This document shows, one piece after another, positions 1 through 6,289 of a stretch of DNA of 6,982 nucleotides. The notes under the pieces were generated by a model. The model saw only the letters and a list, made by a program, of their open reading frames with translations. It had not been told where the DNA came from and made no database searches. The translations under genes and the position numbers were made by a program. Source of the DNA: CAZBZG01 sp964496245. GTDB lineage: Bacteria > Planctomycetota > SZUA-567. Every line of letters starts with the position of its first letter. Position 1 is the stretch's first letter. The stretch is from NCBI GenBank assembly GCA_964496245.1, contig CAZBZG010000253.1, positions 1 to 6,982 of the forward strand, written 5' to 3'.

Positions 1-564
1 CTCGGTGGTGGCCGTATTATTCAAACAAAGAAGCTGGAGCTCGTCGTACAAGGACCGGGTGAAGCCGCGTAGGCCGCAATAGACATCATGGGTGGGCATG
101 TAGAACATCTTGCGCGCGAGAAACGTGAACACGGGATTGCCGAACCACCGATGGGTCGCTGGCATGGCCCCCGTCGCGACCTGCCCGCCGCCGGCCGGAA
201 GGCGGCAGCCCATGACGAGATCAAAGCCCTGGCGTAGCCTCTCTACAAAAGGACCGATCGCGGAGAAGTCGTAGCTGTCGTCCGCGTCCCCCATGATCAC
301 GAACACACCTCTGGACGCTTGGATGCCGCCCATGAGGGCGGCACCGTACCCACGCTCCTGTACGTGCACGACCCGCGCTCCGTGCGCTTCCGCGATCTGG
401 ACGGACGCGTCCGTGCTCCCGTTGTCCACCACAATAATCTCACCGCCGACCCCGAGCTCCTCCAAGGCGTTGCCCGCCTTCTCCAGACAGGTGGCCAACG
501 TGTCCGCCTCGTTGAGGCAGGGCATCACGATCGACAGCTCACATTCAGACATGGTCGAACTCAT
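1..564 (-). CDS. GT2 glycosyltransferase, polyprenyl-phosphate sugar synthase type (3' end outside window)
   Basis: The gene runs off the left edge; 188 codons are visible with no stop. The predicted protein starts with a GT-A fold: SIVMPCLNEA at about 11-20, VVDNGSTD at 45-52, then RGYGAAL at 71-77 and MGDADDSYDF at 91-100, whose DAD (93-95) is the metal and nucleotide-sugar DxD site. TGAMPATHRWFGNP (131-144) and CGLRGF (163-168) follow. This set is typical of dolichyl-phosphate-mannose-synthase-like GT2 enzymes, which transfer a sugar from an NDP-sugar to polyprenyl phosphate on the cytoplasmic membrane face. Many relatives carry C-terminal membrane helices, which here would lie outside the window. 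I chose the ATG at 564 because GGAG lies 6 nt upstream; an in-frame ATG at 552 is the alternative. The gene overlaps the end of the YfhO-like gene by 20 bp, so the two are probably translationally coupled. Donor sugar and lipid acceptor are unknown. Confidence 0.9.
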   Translation of the reverse strand, partial: MSSTMSECELSIVMPCLNEADTLATCLEKAGNALEELGVGGEIIVVDNGSTDASVQIAEAHGARVVHVQERGYGAALMGGIQASRGVFVIMGDADDSYDFSAIGPFVERLRQGFDLVMGCRLPAGGGQVATGAMPATHRWFGNPVFTFLARKMFYMPTHDVYCGLRGFTRSLYDELQLLCLNNTATTE

Positions 565-2941
565 GGGCTTCTCCAACACCAAGGGACGGTGGATGAGTCG
601 GCGCCCGGCTCTCCAGAGCGGCGAGGCGCCTCCGTTCCGATCGCCACGCAGCCGCGAATGCCCCGCACCAGGCGAGCAGCCCGACGCCCGAAACCCAAAG
701 GCCATGAACCAGACTCGCGGGCCAGACGCGGAATTCCACCACGTGCCGCCCCGGACCCACAAGAACCGAGGGGCGCTCGCCTTCGAAGGACTCCTTGTCC
801 GCGGGTCGCCCGTCCACCCTCACGCGCCAGGCCGGGAAATCGGACGCGCACAGGACCACGCGGCACGGGACCTCTGACGCGATCCTTGCCCGAACCCGCT
901 CACCTGTATCGCAGTACGAAAACACGCGACCACCCGGGACCGGCCCATGGTCCTCGCCCAACAGGCGGATCATGCCGGACGGTTCGGACTCGACCGCGTA
1001 GACATAGACATGCGGGTACGGTCTACGCCCGACCGGGAACTGGAACGTCGGCACATCCCGGAAATGCGCCTTGAGCGCCAGGCCCTCCCGCTCGCCGGGC
1101 TCGGTGGACACGATGTACTTCACGTTCCATTTGCGCAATACCGAGAGATCCTTGATCTCGTCGGGCCGCATGCCACAGATGGGCAGCTTGGTGGACGGAT
1201 AGGGCTCCTTGTCGTACGCAATGGCCTCCAACCAGCTGCGCCAGTAGTGCATAGGGATCAGGGAGTCCATGCCACCGGCGAGGCGAATGCTGTACCGTGC
1301 GGCCATGGGGTGCTCGATGATGCGAGTGAAAGCCACACGCATATTCAACACGCGATACGGGCCGCAGGGTCCTTCGAGCCGGGGCCTGAGATACCGGATG
1401 ACCTGGTTCTCGGGGAAGATCTTCTCCTGCGGCACGGCATCCACGGGCGCCGTCAGGGCTGCCCAGACGAATGCGCCGGCCAGAGCTGGCACGAGTGCGA
1501 CCCGCACCACGCGGCGGTGCAGGAGGAGCAATGAGGCCACCGTGCCAGCCACGAGAACGAGGAGGCCGCCATAGAAGCATCCATCGCGCACCACATGCAG
1601 CGCATGCTCGATCTCCGCCCGGCGCTCTTCGAATCCTGCACCGCGCGAGAGGAAGCCATAGAGCCACTTGCCGAAGCTCAGCATCGGTTGCTGGGCGTGG
1701 GCGCAAGCAGCCCATGTTCCCAGCAGGAGGCCCGCGGTCACTGCGACCTTCCAGAAAGCACGCCCACTCGCCCGCCAGTCGGCGTGGCGGAAGGCGTGAT
1801 GAAATCCAAGGGCAGAAAGGAAGATGAGAAGCGCATGCAGCTGGGAGATGGCCTGGTGCGGATTGCGGAAATTGCGCAGTGGCGGGAGAAGCCTCTGCAC
1901 CAGGAAGATGAACGGCGTGATATCCCCCAAGGCGTACAGGCCGCAGCCGACGATCAATCCCCACAGCACAAGAATCCTGGGACGACGTCCGCACCAAGCC
2001 AGCGACAGCAGGGCTCCCAGCCACGCAAATGCCATCGGGCTCTGCCACGTGCCAAAGATCTTCTCCACGCCACCGAACAGGTGCGTATCCGAGATCAACG
2101 GACTCTTAGTGGCGAACCAGTCTGAAACCATGGCCATGCGATGGCTGCGCAGGGCAAGCTCCACAGCCGGGATCGCCTGGAACGCTCCCAGCAGAGCGGC
2201 GAACAACAGGCCGGCTCCCACGGCTGCCCATCGCTTCCTCCACGAAGGCCGGGACGGCACGACCATCAGCTTGGGGTGCTTGCGCAGGAAACGTACAGCC
2301 GTGACCCATTCGACCAGGATGACGATTGTGGAAACGAGCAGGCCGTAGACGATCAGCTGCGGATGGCCGGAGGTGGCCATCATAGCCGTAGCCAGTGCGC
2401 CCAGGAGCAGGTTCCGCAGGAGCCGGCGACGCGGCCCCAGCAGTAGACGCGACCCGTACAGATGCACCCACGGCCACCAGCACATGACATACGCGAAGTG
2501 TTGCGAGCTGAAGCAGAAGCGCCAAGCGTACAAGGCACCACCGACAAGGGCGATCCAGGGCACAACCCGCCAGTGCCGCAAGAGCAAGTAGACCCCGGTC
2601 AGTCCCAACGCCACGTGGAGCAGCGTGAGGATTCCATAAGCAGGAGCTGGAGGCATCCGCGAGGCGATGAGCCAGGTCGGCGGGTAGAGGGGCGCCATGC
2701 AGGCATTCGCATACACGGGATGCCCGCTGAAGACATGCGGTTCCCACAAGAGGGGGCCGCCTTTCTCGTACATCTGCAGGTAGAGTGGATAGATGGTGCG
2801 CGTGCCCTCGTTCGCCCCGCCCACAAGCGGGAGCTGTGCGGGGCAGCACAGCCAGCCGCGATAGGCGATGGCCAGAAAAGCCATGGCCGCGATCAGCACA
2901 AGGCCTCTTCCCCGGCCGGCGTGAGCAGATAAGGCTCGCAT
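545..2941 (-). CDS. YfhO-like polytopic membrane protein, putative GT-C type glycosyltransferase
   Basis: The predicted product is 798 residues, with about 12 hydrophobic segments: one at about 13-28, a group between about 100 and 500, and one near 746-766. After the first helix comes an extracytoplasmic loop with LLWEPHVFSGHPVYANA (64-80), close to the PLWNPYIFSGxPFLANPQ signature of YfhO-family proteins. IPAVEL (257-262) and RNFRNPHQ (356-363) are further family landmarks. The soluble C-terminal part ends with a beta-rich module (FPAWRVRVDG at about 702-711, VLVGPGRHVVEF at 726-737) before the last helix. YfhO proteins use polyprenyl-phosphate sugars to glycosylate extracytoplasmic polymers; B. 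subtilis YfhO acts with the GT2 CsbB. The ATG at 2941 is chosen because the signal-anchor helix follows directly. The frame stays open upstream into the GT4 gene, but that stretch is unlike the family. A TTG at 3004 is possible but has no visible ribosome site. The gene overlaps the GT2 gene by 20 bp. Acceptor unknown. Confidence 0.87.
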   Translation of the reverse strand: MRALSAHAGRGRGLVLIAAMAFLAIAYRGWLCCPAQLPLVGGANEGTRTIYPLYLQMYEKGGPLLWEPHVFSGHPVYANACMAPLYPPTWLIASRMPPAPAYGILTLLHVALGLTGVYLLLRHWRVVPWIALVGGALYAWRFCFSSQHFAYVMCWWPWVHLYGSRLLLGPRRRLLRNLLLGALATAMMATSGHPQLIVYGLLVSTIVILVEWVTAVRFLRKHPKLMVVPSRPSWRKRWAAVGAGLLFAALLGAFQAIPAVELALRSHRMAMVSDWFATKSPLISDTHLFGGVEKIFGTWQSPMAFAWLGALLSLAWCGRRPRILVLWGLIVGCGLYALGDITPFIFLVQRLLPPLRNFRNPHQAISQLHALLIFLSALGFHHAFRHADWRASGRAFWKVAVTAGLLLGTWAACAHAQQPMLSFGKWLYGFLSRGAGFEERRAEIEHALHVVRDGCFYGGLLVLVAGTVASLLLLHRRVVRVALVPALAGAFVWAALTAPVDAVPQEKIFPENQVIRYLRPRLEGPCGPYRVLNMRVAFTRIIEHPMAARYSIRLAGGMDSLIPMHYWRSWLEAIAYDKEPYPSTKLPICGMRPDEIKDLSVLRKWNVKYIVSTEPGEREGLALKAHFRDVPTFQFPVGRRPYPHVYVYAVESEPSGMIRLLGEDHGPVPGGRVFSYCDTGERVRARIASEVPCRVVLCASDFPAWRVRVDGRPADKESFEGERPSVLVGPGRHVVEFRVWPASLVHGLWVSGVGLLAWCGAFAAAWRSERRRLAALESRAPTHPPSLGVGEAHEFDHV
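571..574 (-). promoter_or_regulatory. Shine-Dalgarno GGAG for the GT2 gene
   Basis: On the minus strand GGAG is followed by six bases (AAGCCC) and then ATG at 564. This is the best-spaced ribosome site near the start and favours 564 over the second in-frame ATG at 552. The site lies inside the last codons of the YfhO-like gene, so ribosomes finishing that gene pass over it. Confidence 0.6.
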
Positions 2942-2956
2942 GGGCGAATGCCCCCC
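2942..2956 (-). promoter_or_regulatory. Possible small hairpin over the YfhO-like ribosome site
   Basis: Directly before the ATG at 2941 the minus strand reads GGGGGGCATTCGCCC. The G run is the only purine-rich ribosome-site candidate, and its last GGGC can pair with the GCCC touching the start codon (4-bp stem, 4-nt loop, 2942-2945 with 2950-2953). Further upstream in the same 64-bp gap is a second short inverted repeat, CGGC-ATT-GCCG (2968-2978). Neither is followed by a T run, so they are not terminators. A role in limiting translation is conjecture; such short stems are common in GC-rich DNA. Confidence 0.25.
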
Positions 2957-3005
2957 GCAGGACCAAACGGCAATGCCGCAATGGTATGGGTCTGGCCCGC
3001 CCAAA

Positions 3006-4217
3006 TCAACGCGGAGGCGGCGCCGACGTTCCGCGCGCGGCCTCCTGCAGCACATTCTCGATCTGGTCGACCTTGTCTCGCCAGGCAAATTCCTGCATCA
3101 CGCGCCTGGGCGCGGCCAATCCCTTCTCTCGGAGGCGTGCATACGAACCGAGCGCCTGCACCAGCGCGTGGGCGAGGGAGGCGGGGTCGGGCGCGCACAG
3201 CCAGCCGCAGGCCTCGTCCACGATCTCCACGAGCCCGCCCCGGCGCGTGGCCAGAACCGGCACGCCCGCGGCCATGGCTTCGATCGCGACCAGGCCAAAG
3301 GGCTCCTCCCACTGGGAGGGCACCACGAGCAGATCCAGCTCACGATAAGCCTCGAGCACCTGTGCACGCGGCATGGAGCCGACCCACTCTACCCTGTCCT
3401 CGAGCGGCCCCGAGCGGATACGCTCCCGGAGCGTGGCTTCGTATGAAATCTCCCCCTCTCCGATGATGCGCAGGCGCATATCTGGAAGGGCCTCGGCGCT
3501 GTGATGCTCCAGGGCATCCAGCAACGGCGCCAGGCCTTTGTTCGGCCGGAGGCGGCCTACATAACCGACCCGATACACCGGCGGCGGCTCTGGCGGCCAG
3601 TCCCGCGGGGCGAACTTCGGGTCATAGCCGTTGTGGACGACCGCCGCCTTTCCAGGCGTGAATCCTGCCTGCTCGTGCTGCTGCTCGAGCGCTGCGCTTA
3701 CGTAGATCGTGTACCACCGCTCTGTCTCCCACCTCGGCAGGCCGGCCAATACGCATTTCAGGCCAGTCGCAAGGCAGCCGGCAAGGGATGGGCTGCCGGT
3801 CTGCTCCCGGGCCCGCAGGATCCACGCATCCTCCAGGTGGAAGACGAGCGGCAGGCGCGTCTCTTCGCAGGCGGCGAGGATCGCGGGCGTGAGCTCGGCG
3901 CCCGCCCAGACGTAGAGTACGTCGGGCGCGACATCAGCGATCGTTTGCTGCACGACCCGGTAGTTGCGCACATAGGCCCGCAGACCTTCCAGCCGGCTCG
4001 CGGCGGGTCCCTGTCCCCCTCTGCGTTCGGGTACGCGCACGAGCGCGCGACGCACCTCCCCTTCGCCAGCCGCCTCACAAGCCCGTTCCGGCCGCCCTGT
4101 AAGAACCAGGAGCTGGTGTCCACGCGCAGCCAGGCGTTCGGCCACATCGAAGGCAGCCCATTCATACCCGCCGACTGCGTCAGGAGGATACCGGGCGGAG
4201 AGCAGGAGGATGCGCAT
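3006..4217 (-). CDS. GT4-family glycosyltransferase (group 1, GT-B fold)
   Basis: The predicted cytoplasmic enzyme has 403 residues, normal for the family, and would transfer a sugar from an NDP-sugar to a growing glycan or lipid-linked acceptor. The N-terminal Rossmann domain opens with MRILLLSARYPPDAVGGYE, with the acceptor/phosphate-loop GG at about 16-17. The interdomain HNGYD is at about 195-199. The C-terminal nucleotide-binding domain has VGRLRPNKG (220-228), GSMPRAQVLEAY (280-291) and the E-x7-E motif in EEPFGLVAIEAMAAGVPV, with Glu 305 and Glu 313. No transmembrane segment is evident. The ATG at 4217 is chosen because the family's first beta strand begins there; the frame is open further upstream only by overlapping the methyltransferase gene. 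No clear Shine-Dalgarno precedes it, so translation may depend on coupling to the methyltransferase gene, which ends 28 bp upstream. It is the second gene of the leftward operon. Sugar and linkage cannot be told from sequence. Confidence 0.93.
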   Translation of the reverse strand: MRILLLSARYPPDAVGGYEWAAFDVAERLAARGHQLLVLTGRPERACEAAGEGEVRRALVRVPERRGGQGPAASRLEGLRAYVRNYRVVQQTIADVAPDVLYVWAGAELTPAILAACEETRLPLVFHLEDAWILRAREQTGSPSLAGCLATGLKCVLAGLPRWETERWYTIYVSAALEQQHEQAGFTPGKAAVVHNGYDPKFAPRDWPPEPPPVYRVGYVGRLRPNKGLAPLLDALEHHSAEALPDMRLRIIGEGEISYEATLRERIRSGPLEDRVEWVGSMPRAQVLEAYRELDLLVVPSQWEEPFGLVAIEAMAAGVPVLATRRGGLVEIVDEACGWLCAPDPASLAHALVQALGSYARLREKGLAAPRRVMQEFAWRDKVDQIENVLQEAARGTSAPPPR

Positions 4218-4245
4218 AGTACCACTCGACCGGAACCGCGGCCTG

Positions 4246-4971
4246 TTACGCACGCGGTGATCCCAGAAACCAGAGCTTGCCCCACCGCGTCCGGCAATGC
4301 AGCGGAACAAAGATCCTTTCGATTGCAGCCGTGATCTTGTCTGGCTGCGCGAGCCAGCGGAAGTAGGTCTCTTCTTCTTGGTCGATCATCTTCGCAAGCG
4401 CGTCCACCCGGGACGAGAGACGTCTGAGAACCTGCAGCTTGCAGAGCCCGTGCACAGCGCCCAGAAACGGCGTCTGCCACGGTTCCACCACCAGGAGCCG
4501 TCCCTCGGCCCTCAAGAGCCGATGCGCTTCTCCAAGAACCTTGTCGAGGTCTTCCGGGAGGTTTGGGAGGTGGTGCAAACCGCCCTGGATGACGACCGCA
4601 TCCACGCTGCGATCCGGCAACCGGACCTGGCGGCAGTCGCCGCGATAGAGCTGCGCCGGGCCGTCGTACTGTCCAAGCATCGCCCGCGAGAAATCCGCAC
4701 CCGCGAGCTGACGGAACCCCATCTGCTCCAAGGCCTTCAAACCATTGCCGTGACCGCAGAACAGCTCCAGAATCCGGCTGTCCCGGTTCCAGGCACCCAC
4801 GCCGAAGCTGCGGTACCGCCGCTTGAACTTGGCGATCTCCTGGGACGGCGTTTCGTACCGGTCGTACGCGGACTCCCACTCGTCCGCACCTGTCGCCTCG
4901 TCCCCGATCCAGTCGATGAGCGCCGGTGTTGAGGCAAGGCGAGGAGCCGATCCGCCGCCAGGTCCATCCAT
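4246..4971 (-). CDS. Class I SAM-dependent methyltransferase (Methyltransf_11 type)
   Basis: The predicted cytoplasmic protein has 241 residues. The SAM-binding motif I is ILELFCGHGNG (about 67-77). GADFS follows, with Asp 93 at the end of strand 2 where the ribose hydroxyls are bound. RGDCRQVRLPDRSVDAVV (110-127) and GLHHL (131-135) give motifs II-III, and LLRAEGRLLVVEPW (152-165) the next strand. The roughly 60 residues before motif I and the C-terminal part match no specific substrate class that I recognise. The ATG at 4971 is preferred because AGGA lies 9 nt upstream and because a promoter overlaps the other candidates: the in-frame ATG at 5010 lies within the -10 box, and the start at 5052 lies upstream of the whole promoter. 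It is first in a four-gene leftward run with GT4, YfhO-like and GT2 genes, so methylation of a glycan or its lipid-linked precursor is the likely role, by context only. Confidence 0.88.
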   Translation of the reverse strand: MDGPGGGSAPRLASTPALIDWIGDEATGADEWESAYDRYETPSQEIAKFKRRYRSFGVGAWNRDSRILELFCGHGNGLKALEQMGFRQLAGADFSRAMLGQYDGPAQLYRGDCRQVRLPDRSVDAVVIQGGLHHLPNLPEDLDKVLGEAHRLLRAEGRLLVVEPWQTPFLGAVHGLCKLQVLRRLSSRVDALAKMIDQEEETYFRWLAQPDKITAAIERIFVPLHCRTRWGKLWFLGSPRA

Positions 4972-4980
4972 GATATTCGA

Positions 4981-4984
4981 TCCT
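4981..4984 (-). promoter_or_regulatory. Shine-Dalgarno AGGA for the methyltransferase gene
   Basis: On the minus strand AGGA is followed by nine bases and then the ATG at 4971. It supports the shorter reading of the methyltransferase over the in-frame starts at 5010 and 5052. Confidence 0.55.
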
Positions 4985-4986
4985 GG

Positions 4987-5015
4987 TTGAGTATGAGATC
5001 CGGTTTTCATAGTAT
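4987..5015 (+). promoter_or_regulatory. Predicted sigma70-like promoter of the GT9 gene
   Basis: On the plus strand TTGAGT (4987-4992) and TAGTAT (5010-5015) each match the sigma70 consensus at four of six positions with a 17-bp spacer. Transcription would begin near 5022, leaving a leader of about 105 nt before the ATG at 5127. The -10 box lies on the odd-length dyad CATA-G-TATG (5008-5016), which also supplies the -10 of the opposite-strand promoter. Confidence 0.45.
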
Positions 5016-5037
5016 GTATGGAGAATACCCGAATCAA
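5009..5037 (-). promoter_or_regulatory. Predicted sigma70-like promoter of the leftward operon
   Basis: On the minus strand TTGATT (5037-5032) and TACTAT (5014-5009) each match the sigma70 consensus at four of six positions and are separated by exactly 17 bp. The stretch is AT-rich compared with the surrounding GC-rich coding DNA. Transcription would begin near 5002, giving a leader of about 30 nt to the ATG at 4971. It would drive the methyltransferase, GT4, YfhO-like and GT2 genes, between which no terminator is seen. Its -10 box shares five bases with that of the opposite promoter. Confidence 0.5.
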
Positions 5038-5126
5038 GCGCAGTGCCTTCAACGCGACCGCTGCGATGCAGCCGAGGCCCCACCCGCCGTCCGGCAGCAG
5101 GCGCAGGTCAAGAGGAACAACCCGGC
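5016..5126 (+). other. Leader region of the GT9 gene
   Basis: About 105 nt of predicted untranslated leader separates the plus-strand promoter from the GT9 start. It contains one short perfect inverted repeat, GCTGC-GAT-GCAGC (5060-5072), with no T run after it. I recognise no riboswitch or protein-binding site. A GTG at 5043 is in frame with the GT9 gene and would add 28 residues, but it has no ribosome site and the added residues do not resemble the family. The minus-strand -35 box (5032-5037) also lies here. Confidence 0.4.
5112..5116 (+). promoter_or_regulatory. Shine-Dalgarno GAGGA for the GT9 gene
   Basis: GAGGA is followed by ten bases and then the ATG at 5127. The spacing is slightly long but this is the best ribosome site in the leader, and it decides for 5127 over the in-frame GTG at 5043. 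Confidence 0.5.
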
Positions 5127-6281
5127 ATGAATGGCTCCTCCTCCCAAGCCCCCTACACCTCCCACTGGCCCGCCAGCCTGCAGCATCCGGCGTTGTTCCG
5201 GCTCTTCGACAGCTTGCGCGATCGGTGGCGGGACCGGGCGGAGCGGCGGCGGTTCGCGCAGCGCAGCCTGCCCCGTACGGCCAATCGCGTGCTCGTCATC
5301 CGCGACCGGGGGCTCGGAGACGTGCTCCAGGTCACCACCATCTTGCAAGCCATCCGCGCGCGGTACCAGGCCCGGACGCTGGACCTCATGACCTGCGAAG
5401 CCGGCCGGGCGCTGCTCGCACCGGATACGCGCATCAACCACATCCTGCTCACGGCCAATCCACCCGAGGACCTCGGTCAGCGCTACGACATCTTCATCAA
5501 TCTCCACCTCTTCGACCACTCGGAAAGCGCGCGCGCCGTGGTGCAGTCGCTCCCCGAAGACAAGCTGCTCGGCCGCACCTTCCGGCCGGGCCGGAACGAG
5601 CACTGGATCCAGCACCTCGCCGGCGGATGCTGGCTGCGCAAGTACTGCCGGATCGCGGACGTGCTGTTCCGGGACGACCTGCCGCTCGCGATCCACATCC
5701 CACGGGACCGCGACTGGGAACAGGACGCGGCCGCCTTCCGCAAGGAGCGGCTGCCAGCGGACACGCCCGTGGCTGTCTGCCTGGGCGGCCGGGACTGGAT
5801 CCGCAACTACTCGATCGCGTTCGTGGAGCGTCTCCTCGCACGTTTCGAGCGCGACCACGCCGTGCTCCTCTTCGGCCTGCGGGAAGACCGGCCACCGGAC
5901 CAGCGCGCGGAGATCCAGCCCGTACTCGGCCGCCATCCCGACGTCGTCGATCTCAGGGATCAGCTCACCCTGCGCGAACTCCTCTTCACGCTCGAAGCCA
6001 GCGGCGCACTCGTCACCTGCGACACCGGCCCCATCCACATGGCCTTGGGCGTAGGCACGCCCGTGGTCGCGCTCTTCGGACACACGCCCGGCACCCAGCT
6101 CCTCGGCCCGCAGCGTGCGAGCGACCGGCATGCCATCCTCACGCCGGATCAGGGATGCCGCGGCTGCGGCTATCGGGTACGCGAGTCCTGCCAGCAGGCC
6201 CGCCAGGCGCTCTGCATGGACCGGTTCGATGTGGAGCGGATTGCGCGCGAGGTGGGGCGGCTGTTCTGTGCCAAGCGGTAG
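5127..6281 (+). CDS. GT9-family glycosyltransferase (heptosyltransferase-like)
   Basis: The predicted GT-B enzyme has 384 residues, close to the usual size of ADP-heptose:LPS heptosyltransferases. After about 50 N-terminal residues comes the first Rossmann strand VLVIRDRGLGDVLQ (55-68); Asp 65 sits where WaaC-type enzymes have their catalytic Asp. AVCLGGRDWIRNYS (about 216-229) begins the C-terminal domain. CDTGPIHMALGVGTPVVALFG (298-318, slightly divergent here) is the GT9 donor-binding signature, with Asp 299 and His 304. A C-x2-C-x7-C-x7-C cluster (Cys 344, 347, 355, 363) near the end is common in GT9 proteins and may hold a metal. The enzyme would add a heptose-like sugar to an LPS core or other glycolipid at the cytoplasmic membrane face. 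It is the only plus-strand gene here, transcribed away from the methyltransferase-GT4-YfhO-GT2 operon and ending 8 bp from the next gene's stop. Donor identity, ADP-heptose or another NDP-sugar, is unproven. Confidence 0.93.
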   Translation: MNGSSSQAPYTSHWPASLQHPALFRLFDSLRDRWRDRAERRRFAQRSLPRTANRVLVIRDRGLGDVLQVTTILQAIRARYQARTLDLMTCEAGRALLAPDTRINHILLTANPPEDLGQRYDIFINLHLFDHSESARAVVQSLPEDKLLGRTFRPGRNEHWIQHLAGGCWLRKYCRIADVLFRDDLPLAIHIPRDRDWEQDAAAFRKERLPADTPVAVCLGGRDWIRNYSIAFVERLLARFERDHAVLLFGLREDRPPDQRAEIQPVLGRHPDVVDLRDQLTLRELLFTLEASGALVTCDTGPIHMALGVGTPVVALFGHTPGTQLLGPQRASDRHAILTPDQGCRGCGYRVRESCQQARQALCMDRFDVERIAREVGRLFCAKR

Positions 6282-6289
6282 ACCGCGCC

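Noticed and set aside
319..1074. Plus-strand open frames of about 200-250 codons over the left end
   Set aside because: They run antisense to the GT2 and YfhO-like genes and translate to low-complexity Arg/Pro/His-rich sequence without domains.
2968..2978. Inverted repeat CGGC-ATT-GCCG between the GT4 and YfhO-like genes, considered as a terminator
   Set aside because: It is a 4-bp stem without a T run, and the genes on both sides look like one operon.
1023..2981. Long minus-strand open frames (1023-2048 and 2106-2981) inside the YfhO-like gene
   Set aside because: Together they looked at first like a split gene, but they are alternative frames of the intact YfhO-like gene, whose own frame is continuous and carries the family motifs.
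6275..6286. Palindrome GCGGT-AG-ACCGC across the GT9 stop codon, considered as a bidirectional terminator
   Set aside because: The workable stem is only 4 bp and no T run follows on either strand.
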